Below are positions 34,758-43,326 of a stretch of 52,781 nucleotides of DNA, piece by piece. The first letter of the stretch is position 1. Each line of letters starts with the position of its first letter. Origin of the DNA: JAJYSO01 sp964451785 (GTDB lineage: Bacteria > Bacteroidota > Bacteroidia > Flavobacteriales > Flavobacteriaceae); assembly GCA_964451785.1 (NCBI GenBank), contig CAYVJG010000018.1:1-52781 (forward strand), written 5' to 3'. A model generated the notes under the pieces. The model was not told the DNA's origin. It saw only the letters and a program-made list of their open reading frames with translations, and did not search any database. The translations under genes and the position numbers were made by a program.

Positions 34758-35540
34758 TTATTCCCCTGGAAAATCAGGTTTGCGCTTCTCTAAAAAGGCT
34801 GAGGTCCCTTCAGTAAAGTCAGCGGTGCCAAAGCACTTTCCAAAGTTTTCAATTTCTCTTTGAAAACCGTCTATATTTTTAGCGGTAGAAGCATTGATGC
34901 TATCAATTGCTGTAGCTACTGCCACAGGAGAATTTTTTAAAATTTTCCCGGCAATTTCTTCGGCTAAATCCAGTAAATCATCTAGTTCAACCACGTGATT
35001 GACTAAACCGTATTGCAAGGCTTTTTCGGCCGAAATCATGCCGGCAGTCATAATCATTTCCATAGCGCGTCCCTTGCCTACTAGCTGTGTAAGGCGTTGG
35101 GTGCCGCCATAGCCGGGGATAACACCTAGAGAGGTTTCAGGTAAGCCGAGTTTAGCATTTGTACTGGCGAGGCGAAAATGTGCTGCCATGGCTAGCTCTA
35201 ATCCTCCACCGAGCGCAAATCCGTTAACGGCCGCGATAACAGGCTTGGGAAAATTAGCGATATAATCAAACACCTTACGTTGTCCATCGGCTGATAAAGC
35301 CCTGCCCTCTTCTACTGAAAAATCAGCAAATTCAGAAATGTCAGCTCCGGCAACAAAGGCTTTTCGGCCACTGCCGGTAATGATGATAACACGGGTGTCG
35401 TCATCATCCTTAAAGGCTGTAAAAGCTTGATGAATTTCAGCTAGGGTTTCGCTATTGAGTGCATTTAGTTTTTGAGGTCTATCGATGACGAGCGTCGTGA
35501 TGCCTTCTTCAGAGAGAATAGATAAGTTTTTATAAGTCAT
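34758..35540 (-). CDS. Enoyl-CoA hydratase/isomerase (crotonase family)
   Basis: A 260-residue enzyme of fatty-acid or butyryl-CoA metabolism that hydrates trans-2-enoyl-CoA. The oxyanion-hole loop AFVAGADISEF and GFALGGGLELAMAAH are present, and both catalytic acids of true hydratases are kept: Glu115 and Glu135, 20 residues apart as in rat ECH. KLGLPETSLGVIPGYGGTQR is the standard signature. The start codon ATG (35538-35540) directly touches a family A repeat, so its upstream region is occupied by that element. It follows an NtrY-like kinase gene. Confidence 0.92.
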   Translation of the reverse strand: MTYKNLSILSEEGITTLVIDRPQKLNALNSETLAEIHQAFTAFKDDDDTRVIIITGSGRKAFVAGADISEFADFSVEEGRALSADGQRKVFDYIANFPKPVIAAVNGFALGGGLELAMAAHFRLASTNAKLGLPETSLGVIPGYGGTQRLTQLVGKGRAMEMIMTAGMISAEKALQYGLVNHVVELDDLLDLAEEIAGKILKNSPVAVATAIDSINASTAKNIDGFQREIENFGKCFGTADFTEGTSAFLEKRKPDFPGE

Positions 35541-35657
35541 ACCAGTTAGAATTATTTTTTATAGAATATTTTTTATAGGTATAATACCGTGGTTTATAAA
35601 TTACTTGTACAATGAGACAAAGTCGAAATTGGACTATTTAATTTATCCATACGGTAT
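35539..35657 (-). repeat. Repeat family A, complete copy 2 (reverse orientation, module B shortened)
   Basis: Module B (ATACCAGTTAGAATTATT to AGGTATAA) is about 10 bp shorter than the other copies; module A spans ATACCGTGGTTTATAAATTA to CCATACGGTAT with the conserved loop GAGACAAAGT. It fills the space between two reverse-strand genes. Confidence 0.8.
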
Positions 35658-37114
35658 TATGAGGTGTGTTTAGGTATTTTGACGGTAAAAGTAGTGCCTT
35701 TTCCGAGTTGAGATTTAAAATAGATTTGACCTTTATAGGCTTCGATGATTTGTTTGATAATGCCTAATCCCAAGCCCATTCCGCTGGTTTTAGTGGTAAA
35801 TTTAGGTTCAAAGATATGCTGTTTATGTTCGTCGGCGATACCAGTACCTTTGTCAGCTATATCAATTTGAATAAGCTCATCAATACAGCTTATACTAACG
35901 CTGATTTGAGGAGTTTCACCTTCTTTGGTTGCTTGATAAGCGTTTTTAATCAAGTTAGTGATTACGCGGATGAGTTGCGTTCTGTCAAAAATAGTATAGA
36001 GTTCTTCTGATTCTGTAGCAAAAGAAATGTGTCCTTCTTCAAAAATATCAAGTGCTGTTTTGATAACCTCGGGTACATTGAGACGTTCATTTTTAGGTTG
36101 TGGCATTTCAGCAAAATTAGAAAAAGCCGAAGCTATAGTGCTCATGGTGTCAATTTGCTCAATCATAGATTGACTAAATTCGTGTAATTTTGTTTTGATA
36201 TCCGGATCTTTAGGGTCAAAATGATATTCAAAACTCTGCATATTTAACCGCATAGGTGTTAGCGGATTCTTGATTTCGTGGGCCACTTGCTTAGCCATTT
36301 CTCGCCAGGCTTGTTCACGCTCACTCGTAGCGAGTTTAACGGCACTTTCTTCAAGCTCATCTACCATGGAGTTGTAAGCTTTAATCAAGCCTTTGATTTC
36401 TAAAGGCACACTGGGCATTAAAATTTTCTGATTCTTTTGATCAACGCGAGTATCGTGAATTTTAGTACTTATTTTATCGATTGATTTAGTGATGTAGCGC
36501 GAAAAGAAATACGATAAAATGATGGCTGCAATAATCAAGAGAAAGTAAACCTGTCCTAAAATGAGTAGAAAATCGTGGATTTCTTTTTCCATAAATCCAA
36601 AATTTTCAATGTGTGGTAAACTCAAAATAGCTAAAGGCTTAAAGTGCTTATCTGTAATATAGCTAAACGACGATAAATACTTGTGGTCGCCATCATTATG
36701 CGAGCTGTAAAAGTGATTCCCTATTGAATTTTTAAGTCGATTTAAAATGAGCACATCTAGTTGTGTACTATCGGGGTGACGTAAAAAGGTGGCTTGCGAT
36801 GATTTGAGCAGATTCCCTTCTAGATCATAGAGCTTGATTTGAGTGTCGTGAATATGACTAATTTCGTAAATCTTGTCCTTAAAAATAAGCGGAATGTGCT
36901 TGGTATTAACCGGATAAGTTGTGTTTTCGATTTGGTAGTCTATACTCGCTTCAATGGAAGCTACTTTGCGCTGCAACTTATCGCGCTGGTAGTGTTCAGC
37001 TTCATCTTGATACTGAAATATAGTGACTGCTGCAATAAGAATAGTGGCCCCAAATACTAAGGTGATGAGGCTAAAAAAGAAACGATTGCGCAATGACCGC
37101 TTAAATAATTTCAT
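35657..37114 (-). CDS. NtrY-like membrane sensor histidine kinase
   Basis: A 485-residue kinase. TM1 is at residues 12-33 (FFFSLITLVFGATILIAAV), followed by a periplasmic sensor domain, TM2 near 183-205 (FLLILGQVYFLLIIAAIILSYF) and a HAMP-like linker. The H-box AKQVAHEIKNPLTPMRLNMQ (His near residue 278) is the NtrY-type sequence; NLIKNAYQATKEG is the N-box, and DKGTGIADE plus GMGLGLGIIKQIIEAY give the G-boxes. No response regulator is adjacent, so it is an orphan in this window. Its TAA stop is the first triplet of the family A repeat end. Transcription probably runs into the crotonase gene through that repeat. Confidence 0.9.
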   Translation of the reverse strand: MKLFKRSLRNRFFFSLITLVFGATILIAAVTIFQYQDEAEHYQRDKLQRKVASIEASIDYQIENTTYPVNTKHIPLIFKDKIYEISHIHDTQIKLYDLEGNLLKSSQATFLRHPDSTQLDVLILNRLKNSIGNHFYSSHNDGDHKYLSSFSYITDKHFKPLAILSLPHIENFGFMEKEIHDFLLILGQVYFLLIIAAIILSYFFSRYITKSIDKISTKIHDTRVDQKNQKILMPSVPLEIKGLIKAYNSMVDELEESAVKLATSEREQAWREMAKQVAHEIKNPLTPMRLNMQSFEYHFDPKDPDIKTKLHEFSQSMIEQIDTMSTIASAFSNFAEMPQPKNERLNVPEVIKTALDIFEEGHISFATESEELYTIFDRTQLIRVITNLIKNAYQATKEGETPQISVSISCIDELIQIDIADKGTGIADEHKQHIFEPKFTTKTSGMGLGLGIIKQIIEAYKGQIYFKSQLGKGTTFTVKIPKHTS

Positions 37115-37199
37115 AATTGCAATTCATTCAACTTCGGAAAATACAAAATAAACTCTTGAACAACTTCTTTTGGGCGGGATTAATTGAGGAAGAAGCTGA

Positions 37200-37817
37200 T
37201 TATTGAGAAACTTCAACTTCTTCGACATTCCATTCTTTATAAAATTGAGCTAAGAAATTTTCTAAAAACAGATGGCGTTCTTCGGCTATTTGACGTGCTG
37301 ATGAGGTATTTATTAAATTTTTTAGTTTGAGAAGTTTGTCGTAAAAATGTTGAATGCTTGTCGTTTCAGGCTGTAAAGGATTGTAAATTTCACGCCCTTT
37401 ATGGCCTCCATAGGCAAATACGCGAGCCAGCCCTATAGCTCCAATAGCATCTAAGCGATCGGCATCTTGCACAATTTTGGCTTCTAAACTTTCGGCTTTG
37501 TTACCTTTGCTAAACGAGACTTGAGATACAATTTCTATAATCTGATCAATCGTTTTTTGAGGTACTTCAAGTTGACTTAAAAAGGCTGAAATGAGCTCTT
37601 CTGACTTGTCCACTCCATCATTTAATTTATAATCACCTACATCGTGTAACCAAGCTGCAAGCTCAACCGTAAAACTATCAGCTTGTTCTTGTTCTGCTAA
37701 AAGTTTACCCATTTTTACGACGCGTTCAACATGAAAAAAATCGTGCCCGCTATAATCATCGTCAAATAGTTGGTATACGTAAGCTTTAGTTTGGTTTAAG
37801 ATGTCAATTTTATTCAT
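37200..37817 (-). CDS. HD-domain phosphohydrolase
   Basis: A 205-residue cytoplasmic HD hydrolase from the ATG at 37817 (MNKIDILNQTK); the frame is open to 37904 but that extension lies inside the upstream MFS gene. Metal ligands are His29 (GHDFFHVERV), His58/Asp59 (WLHDVGDYK) and the later QDADRLDAIGAIGLAR with Asp. It resembles the YedJ/PhoH-unrelated HD group that acts on nucleotides or nucleic acid ends, substrate unknown. It lies 19 bp downstream of the MFS pump. Confidence 0.88.
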   Translation of the reverse strand: MNKIDILNQTKAYVYQLFDDDYSGHDFFHVERVVKMGKLLAEQEQADSFTVELAAWLHDVGDYKLNDGVDKSEELISAFLSQLEVPQKTIDQIIEIVSQVSFSKGNKAESLEAKIVQDADRLDAIGAIGLARVFAYGGHKGREIYNPLQPETTSIQHFYDKLLKLKNLINTSSARQIAEERHLFLENFLAQFYKEWNVEEVEVSQ

Positions 37818-37836
37818 GTCAGCAGTACTTGTTAGG

Positions 37837-39321
37837 TTAAGGTTGAGTAATTTTTTTGAGTTGTTTAGGTACAATCCACACCACTGAAAAAGTGAGTAGC
37901 CCAAAGATAATCATTCCTAAGAAAATATGCTGTGTAGCTACATTTATAGCTGATTTAATAGCTTGTTTTATGCTATCACTGACGGTAGAGCTACTGAGAA
38001 TTTCTAATACATTTTTGATTTTTTGTGTATCCATAAGGCCACTGTGGTGTAATTCAGAAGAATATGAAGCGTTAAAGATGGCTCCACAAATGGCGGCACC
38101 TAAACTCTGCCCGAGATAACGACCAAATTGATTAGCTCCGGTGACTACGCCGCGTTGCTCCCAATCGACAACCGATTGAATGCCGACAATAGTCGGTGTA
38201 GAGAGTAAACCGAATCCGGCTCCGAGTAAAATTAAATCAATGACAATCCAGTAAATAGGTTGCGGTTGTGGGATGCATAAAAACCCGACACAGGCTAATA
38301 TTGCTAAGCTGATGCCGATTAACTCGGTGTTGCGAAATCCAATTTTGAGATACAATCTACCCGACAAAGCTGAAGCTGTAGGCCAGCCAATACTCATTGA
38401 AGCCAAAATGAGTCCTGATAGGATGACGCCTTGATCTAGAGAAGCTTGCATAAATGTAGGTAAATAAGTTGCAGGACCCATCATGGTGATTCCTAAGCCA
38501 ATGACTGCCAGATTGGAGCCTAAAAACGTGCGATTAGTAAAAATCCAACCCGGTAAAATAGGCGCTTTGGCACGACGCTCAGCATAAATGGACACAAAGG
38601 TTAAAATAACAACTAACGCTAAGAGTCCTAAACTCCAAGTGGAAGTCCAGGACCAAGTTTGCCCGCCGTTGAGTAAAAAGGTGATGAGTGCAGCCAGTAG
38701 TCCAAAAATACTAATGGCACCAAAGTAATCAATATAAACTTTTTGTTTGACAATTTTTTCTTTGAGGTAAACAACTAATAGCACAATAGCAATCAGGCCA
38801 ATGGGGATGTTGATCAAGAAGATCCAACGCCAGTCAAAGTACTGTGTTAGTCCGCCCCCTAAAACAGGTCCTAAAATAGCTGAAATACCCCATACGCTAG
38901 ACAACCAACCTTGAATTTTGGCACGTTCTTTAACCGAATAAATATCGCCGGCAATGGTGGCAGTTGTGGCCATAATCGATCCTGCTCCTAATCCTTGAAG
39001 CCCGCGAAAAGCAATTAAAGCATAAATATCCCAAGCCATAGCACAGGTAGCAGAACCAACTAGAAATAAAGCTATCCCAATAAGCAATATTTTTTTTCGT
39101 CCGTATAAGTCGGCTAATTTTCCATAAAGCGGAATGGTGGCCGTTTGGGTGAGTAAATACATTGAAAACACCCATGAAAATTGCTTAAACCCGCCTAAAT
39201 CAGACACGATTTCAGGAATAACTGTAGAAATAACCGCAATATCCATGGCTGCCATAAATGTAGTGAGCATTAAGGCAGCTAAAATCCAGTTGCGTTTTAA
39301 GACAGGCTGTGTATTGGTCAT
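37837..39321 (-). CDS. MFS multidrug efflux transporter, DHA2 (EmrB/QacA-like)
   Basis: A 494-residue transporter with 14 predicted TM segments. TM1 contains the MAAMDIAVISTVIPEIVSDL motif D1 of the DHA2 family; motif A is GKLADLYGRKK; motif C is GWLSSVWGISAILGPVLGG. It would export lipophilic or cationic compounds by proton antiport. No membrane fusion protein or regulator is adjacent, so it is probably a stand-alone pump. A family A repeat lies 36 bp upstream, in the promoter region. Confidence 0.9.
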   Translation of the reverse strand: MTNTQPVLKRNWILAALMLTTFMAAMDIAVISTVIPEIVSDLGGFKQFSWVFSMYLLTQTATIPLYGKLADLYGRKKILLIGIALFLVGSATCAMAWDIYALIAFRGLQGLGAGSIMATTATIAGDIYSVKERAKIQGWLSSVWGISAILGPVLGGGLTQYFDWRWIFLINIPIGLIAIVLLVVYLKEKIVKQKVYIDYFGAISIFGLLAALITFLLNGGQTWSWTSTWSLGLLALVVILTFVSIYAERRAKAPILPGWIFTNRTFLGSNLAVIGLGITMMGPATYLPTFMQASLDQGVILSGLILASMSIGWPTASALSGRLYLKIGFRNTELIGISLAILACVGFLCIPQPQPIYWIVIDLILLGAGFGLLSTPTIVGIQSVVDWEQRGVVTGANQFGRYLGQSLGAAICGAIFNASYSSELHHSGLMDTQKIKNVLEILSSSTVSDSIKQAIKSAINVATQHIFLGMIIFGLLTFSVVWIVPKQLKKITQP

Positions 39322-39356
39322 ATTTTACAGAGAAAGTTGACGAAATTAATACATTT

Positions 39357-39485
39357 AATACCAATTAGAATTATGTTTAGTCCAATTCTAGATTATTTTT
39401 TGTTGGTATAATACCGTGGGTCATAAATTAAATAGCACAATGAGACAAAGTTGAAATTAGGCTATTTAATTTTTCCATACGGTAT
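39357..39485 (-). repeat. Repeat family A, complete copy 3 (reverse orientation)
   Basis: Module B 39357-39411 (ATACCAATTAGAATTATG to GGTATAA) and module A 39411-39485 (ATACCGTGGGTCATAAATTA to CCATACGGTAT). In module A the stem AAATTAAATAGC/GCTATTTAATTT is perfect, and the loop GAGACAAAGT is conserved. Confidence 0.85.
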
Positions 39486-39573
39486 AAGTCGCTTTTCCTT
39501 CAGTTAAGGCGGTAAACTAAAGCTAATTATTTTGGTGCTATGTCGGCTGTAGCGGATTGTTATGTTTTTAGTC

Positions 39574-39623
39574 TAAACCTGGTGGATTTCCTCCTCTACT
39601 GAGAGGCAACCCCGTCAGGTTTA
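39574..39623. other. Nested hairpin of unknown role in a 250-bp intergenic region
   Basis: TAAACCTG (39574-39581) pairs with CAGGTTTA (39616-39623) and encloses CCTCT-ACTG-AGAGG (39593-39606). It lies about 110 bases upstream of the response regulator gene and is upstream of its promoter. No open frame lies in 39486-39695. Confidence 0.45.
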
Positions 39624-39695
39624 TTCTGTAAATCGTGTTAAAGCTTGTAAATTAAGCTCGTTTTTTAAAAACACAACTTTTAATTTAAGAATAGT

Positions 39696-39703
39696 TATAT
39701 TTG
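39696..39703 (+). promoter_or_regulatory. TAnnTTTG -7 box of the two-component operon
   Basis: TATATTTG matches the consensus exactly and lies 28 bases before the start at 39732. Confidence 0.5.
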
Positions 39704-39731
39704 GCAAACAAACCTGTAAGCGTTTATACCG

Positions 39732-40412
39732 ATGATACCAGAAGAAGTACGCATTTTATTAGTAGATGATGAGCCTGATATTTTAGAAATTTTAGAGTAC
39801 AATCTCTCTAGAGAAGGTTATCAAGTAAAAACAGCTGAAAATGGCCGCAAAGCTGTCAAAGTAGCTAAAAAATTTGTACCGCATCTCATCGTTTTAGATA
39901 TGATGATGCCCGAGATGAACGGCATGGAAACCTGTAAATATCTGCGTAAACTCCCCGTGTTAAACGATAGTATTATTGTGTTTCTCACGGCTTTAGGTGA
40001 AGATCAAGTGGAAATGGATAGCTATAAAGCCGGAGCAGATGATTTTGTGACAAAACCGGTTCGCCCTAAGGTGTTTTTGTCTAAAATTGAAGCTTTGTTG
40101 CGTCGTGTAGAGGGCAAATTAAGTGGCACAATTATCACCATTGGTGATTTGGTAATCGACCGAGAAGAGTATAAAGTGACTAAAGGGCGTACAGAAATTC
40201 GTTTACCGCGAAAAGAATTTGAATTATTGGCTTTATTGGCGTCAAATCCGGAAAAAGTCTTTTCGCGTGAGGATATTTTAAGCGCTGTCTGGGGGCACGA
40301 AGTGGTCGTTGGCGGCCGCACCATTGATGTACACATCAGAAAACTTCGCGAAAAAATTGGCAATCAACGCATCCAAACGATTACAGGCGTTGGTTATAAA
40401 TATTCAGAATAA
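39732..40412 (+). CDS. OmpR/PhoB-family response regulator
   Basis: A 226-residue regulator. The receiver has the acidic pocket DDEPD (Asp12, Asp13), phosphoacceptor Asp56 in VLDMMMPEMNG, Thr in FLTALGED and Lys in FVTKPVRP. The C-terminal winged helix is of the OmpR type (RLPRKEFELLALLASNPEKV, WGHEVVVGGRTIDVHIRKLR, TITGVGYKY). The start at 39732 is 28 bases after a -7 box. It overlaps the histidine kinase gene by one base, so the two are one signalling pair. The target genes cannot be deduced. Confidence 0.93.
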   Translation: MIPEEVRILLVDDEPDILEILEYNLSREGYQVKTAENGRKAVKVAKKFVPHLIVLDMMMPEMNGMETCKYLRKLPVLNDSIIVFLTALGEDQVEMDSYKAGADDFVTKPVRPKVFLSKIEALLRRVEGKLSGTIITIGDLVIDREEYKVTKGRTEIRLPRKEFELLALLASNPEKVFSREDILSAVWGHEVVVGGRTIDVHIRKLREKIGNQRIQTITGVGYKYSE

Positions 40413-41464
40413 TGGCACAAAATTTAAAGCGATCATTTTCGTTCTCCTTTTTTACGGCACTATACGTTTCCATTTTTGCTACTTTAGGAGTTGTGTTGTT
40501 TGAATTGTATTTTTTTAGAATACATTTTTTGTCTTTGCTGCTGTTTTTGGGAGTGATGTTTATGATTTCGTTCTTGATTATTCAAATGCGCGTAGAGACT
40601 TTGATTTACAATCGCATCAAACGTCTTTACCAAAGTGTTTCTCTGTTAGCCGATTCTACTCTTGATGAAGAATCAGTGACTACTAACATGAAAGAATTGA
40701 CACAAAATGTCGAGAAATTTGCCAAGAGTAAAAAGCTGGAGATAGAAGCCCTTAAGATTCGCGAAAATTACAGGCGTGATTTTATAGGTAACGTTTCTCA
40801 TGAGCTAAAAACCCCTTTGTTTACCATTGAAGGCTACATTTTGACCTTACTCGATGGTGCCATGGAAGATCAAGAACGCTGTAAAAAATATTTACAGCGC
40901 ACACACAAGAGTGTTGAGCGATTGATTTATATCGTTAACGACCTCGATATGATTACAAAACTCGAAACCGGTAACCTACATCTCAATATTGAGCATTTTG
41001 ATATTATTGAAGTGATTTCATCGGTTTTTGAAATGTTTGAAATGAAGTCGCAAAAAAAGCACATTTCATTGACCTTTGATCAACCTTACCCACTTCCTAT
41101 TATGGTCACAGCTGATCGCAAACGCATTCAACAAGTCATTACAAACCTTATTGTCAACTCCATTAAATACGGTAAAGAAAAAGGCACTACAGAGGTGAGT
41201 ATAGAATCCTTGACCGCCGATAAATACATTGTGCGCATAACAGATAATGGAGAAGGCTTTAAACCGGAAGATGCTGAACGCCTTTTTGAACGCTTTTTTA
41301 GGGTTGATAAAAGCGGCTCTCGCCAAGAAGGAGGATCCGGTTTAGGCTTGTCAATTGTCAAGCATATTTTAGAAGCACACAAAGAGAAAATCTATGTAGA
41401 AAGTGACCCGGGAACAGGAAGTGAATTTTCATTTACACTTCAAAAAGCAGGCGATTTAAAATAG
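40412..41464 (+). CDS. PhoR-like sensor histidine kinase
   Basis: A 350-residue kinase with two close N-terminal TM segments (residues 12-30 and 34-54) and almost no periplasmic loop, then a coiled linker (TTNMKELTQNVEKFAKSKKL). H-box FIGNVSHELKTPLFTIEGY, N-box NLIVNSIKYGKEKG, and the ATP lid motifs ITDNGEGFKPEDAERLFERF, GGSGLGLSIVKHIL are all intact. The absence of an extracellular sensor suggests it reads a membrane or partner-protein signal, as in intramembrane-sensing kinases. It overlaps the response regulator stop by one base. Confidence 0.92.
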   Translation: MAQNLKRSFSFSFFTALYVSIFATLGVVLFELYFFRIHFLSLLLFLGVMFMISFLIIQMRVETLIYNRIKRLYQSVSLLADSTLDEESVTTNMKELTQNVEKFAKSKKLEIEALKIRENYRRDFIGNVSHELKTPLFTIEGYILTLLDGAMEDQERCKKYLQRTHKSVERLIYIVNDLDMITKLETGNLHLNIEHFDIIEVISSVFEMFEMKSQKKHISLTFDQPYPLPIMVTADRKRIQQVITNLIVNSIKYGKEKGTTEVSIESLTADKYIVRITDNGEGFKPEDAERLFERFFRVDKSGSRQEGGSGLGLSIVKHILEAHKEKIYVESDPGTGSEFSFTLQKAGDLK

Positions 41465-41559
41465 AATTAGGTGGTTTTGAGTTTGAAACGAGGATTTCTC
41501 CTTTCTTTATTCTGTTAAATGTTTAATGACGTTATTTTGAAGAATCTAAATAAGTATTT

Positions 41560-41590
41560 AAAGGACGTAGTGGGTTAAATCCGTCCTTTT
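41560..41590 (+). terminator. Terminator-like hairpin after the two-component operon
   Basis: AAAGGACG/CGTCCTTT with a 14-base loop, followed by TAAAAA. It is 95 bases after the kinase stop. Little else is seen between 41465 and 41703. Confidence 0.45.
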
Positions 41591-41703
41591 AAAAAGCTGC
41601 AGTAGAGAGAAAATATTGTAAAAGCATAAAAAAAGCCGCTCAGATATTTAAAAACAATTGCTAACTGCTTTGATTTTATTACTTTTACGCCAAATATTTA
41701 ATT

Positions 41704-42378
41704 TTGGGCAGTAAAAATAAACTCAAGCGATTTAAAGAAAACGAGACCTTTAGCAATGTGGTACAGCCAAAACGCGAAGAGGTTCTTCAAGGAAATTTCC
41801 CTTTAAAAGGGAAATGGGCAAAAGATTTTTTTAAAAATGACTTGCCGGTGGTGTTAGAATTGGGCTGTGGAAAAGGCGAATACTGCTTAGGTTTGTCAGA
41901 AGTATTTCCAAACAAAAACTTTTTAGGTGTTGATATTAAAGGGGCGCGTTTTTGGAGAGGCGCTAAAACTGCCCTTGCAGAAAACAATACGCATGTCGGT
42001 TTTTTACGCACGCAAATTGAATTGATTGATCAGTTGTTTGCTGAAGGGGAAATCGATGAAATTTGGATCACTTTTCCCGATCCCCAAATCAAATATAAGC
42101 GCACCAAGCACCGCTTAACCAACACTGATTTCTTACAGAAATATAAAAAAATATTGAAACCAGAAGGCGTGATAAATCTCAAAACAGACAGTGAGTTTAT
42201 GCACGGCTATACCTTAGGTCTCTTGCACGGTGAAGGACATGAAATTCTACACGCTAATCACAATGTGTATAAAAATGAGTATTCACCCAAAGAAGTTGTC
42301 GGGATTCAAACCTTTTATGAAAAACAATATTTAGAGCAGGGAAAGCCTATTACTTATATTAAATTTAGAGTAAAATAA
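41704..42378 (+). CDS. trmB: tRNA (guanine-N7-)-methyltransferase
   Basis: SAM-dependent enzyme making m7G46 in the tRNA variable loop; 224 residues. The SAM motif VLELGCGKGEYCLGLSEVFP, the following FLGVDIKGARFWRGAK, and WITFPDPQIKYKRTKHRLTN are the TrmB hallmarks. The start is TTG (MGSKNKLKRFKENETF), the usual flavobacterial N-terminus; no in-frame ATG precedes motif I. The LysE-type gene begins five bases after its stop, so these and the alkyltransferase-like gene form an operon. Confidence 0.92.
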   Translation: MGSKNKLKRFKENETFSNVVQPKREEVLQGNFPLKGKWAKDFFKNDLPVVLELGCGKGEYCLGLSEVFPNKNFLGVDIKGARFWRGAKTALAENNTHVGFLRTQIELIDQLFAEGEIDEIWITFPDPQIKYKRTKHRLTNTDFLQKYKKILKPEGVINLKTDSEFMHGYTLGLLHGEGHEILHANHNVYKNEYSPKEVVGIQTFYEKQYLEQGKPITYIKFRVK

Positions 42379-42383
42379 GACTA

Positions 42384-43007
42384 TTGGAGACAGCAAAGTT
42401 TATTTCATACATCTATTTTGCAGCTTTTGCCGGGGTTATTCCTCCGGGATTGGTCAATATGGCCGTAGCAAAAATTGCGATTAGCAAAGACAAAAAAAAT
42501 GGAATTTACGCTGCCATAGGTGTTTGTGTCGTCAATTTTCTTCACGCCTTAATTGCGGTGTTAATGGCGAGATATATATTAAAACACACTGGCATACAGG
42601 ATAATATGCTAAAGATAGGCGTAGCTGTTTTTGCCGGGTTAACGGTTTATTTTTTTGCTGCTGCCATTAAAAACAAGCCTCAAGAGACTAAAGTTAGAAA
42701 AAAGGACTCCAAACGCAGTTTTGCAAAAGGCTTTTTTGTAGCCAATCTCAACATCCTCCCTATTCCATATTTCGTGTTTATCAGCACACAACTCAACACT
42801 AAAGGAGGTTTTGACTGGTGGCATATTTTTTTGTTTGCATTTTCGGCTGCAGCAGGCACATTTACAGTGCTTTACTTTTATGTTGTCGCTTTTATGAAAA
42901 TTCAAAAGCGCACCCAACTGCTGTCTAAATACGCCAATTACTTTATGGCTGCTCTGATGTTTGTTTTATTTTTAATCACTTTGTACCGCGCTTATAATGG
43001 CCTCTAA
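42384..43007 (+). CDS. LysE-family transporter
   Basis: A 207-residue membrane protein with about six TM segments. The opening FAAFAGVIPPGLVNMAVAKI with its PPG motif is typical of the LysE/RhtB superfamily of amino-acid exporters, and a basic cytoplasmic loop (KPQETKVRKKDSKRSFAKGF) lies in the middle. The substrate is not known. The start is TTG, five bases after trmB. It overlaps the next gene by 11 bases. Confidence 0.82.
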   Translation: METAKFISYIYFAAFAGVIPPGLVNMAVAKIAISKDKKNGIYAAIGVCVVNFLHALIAVLMARYILKHTGIQDNMLKIGVAVFAGLTVYFFAAAIKNKPQETKVRKKDSKRSFAKGFFVANLNILPIPYFVFISTQLNTKGGFDWWHIFLFAFSAAAGTFTVLYFYVVAFMKIQKRTQLLSKYANYFMAALMFVLFLITLYRAYNGL

Positions 43008-43320
43008 GCATAATTTTTACGAACGCGTTTATGAAGTAGCACGTCAAATTCCTTATGGCCGCGTGACCAGTTATGGCGCGATAGCACGCAGTATTGGAGC
43101 TGCCAAAAGTGCACGAATGGTCGGTTATGCTATGCAGCATTCACCCGATGATGTTCCCGCCCACCGTGTCTTGAATCGCAAAGGCGTTTTGACAGGGAAG
43201 CACCACTTTTCAGGCACAAATCTTATGCAACAGCTCCTAGAAAACGAAGGCCTTGTTGTCATTGATAATCAGGTTCAGAATTTTGAAAATGTTTTCTGGG
43301 AACCTGAAATTCAACAATAG
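42997..43320 (+). CDS. Alkyltransferase-like (ATL) DNA repair protein
   Basis: A 107-residue protein equal to the C-terminal DNA-binding domain of O6-alkylguanine transferases. The active-site PCHR is PAHR (residues 54-57), so Ala55 replaces the alkyl-accepting cysteine, while the arginine finger ARMVGYAM (Arg40) and VTSYGAIA turn are kept. ATL proteins bind O6-alkylguanine, flip it, and hand the lesion to nucleotide excision repair. It overlaps the LysE-type gene by 11 bases. A cysteine-containing Ogt is encoded at 6646-7140, so the two functions coexist. Confidence 0.9.
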   Translation: MASKHNFYERVYEVARQIPYGRVTSYGAIARSIGAAKSARMVGYAMQHSPDDVPAHRVLNRKGVLTGKHHFSGTNLMQQLLENEGLVVIDNQVQNFENVFWEPEIQQ

Positions 43321-43326
43321 ATAACC

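Noticed and set aside
37818..37904. Longer start for the HD phosphohydrolase (29 extra residues)
   Set aside because: The extension lies mostly in the end of the MFS gene and has no conserved sequence; MNKIDILNQTK at 37817 fits the family.
39574..39640. Possible TPP riboswitch because of CTGAGA followed by ACCCC
   Set aside because: The remaining conserved parts of the TPP aptamer are missing, the order is wrong, and the downstream genes are a two-component pair, not thiamine genes.
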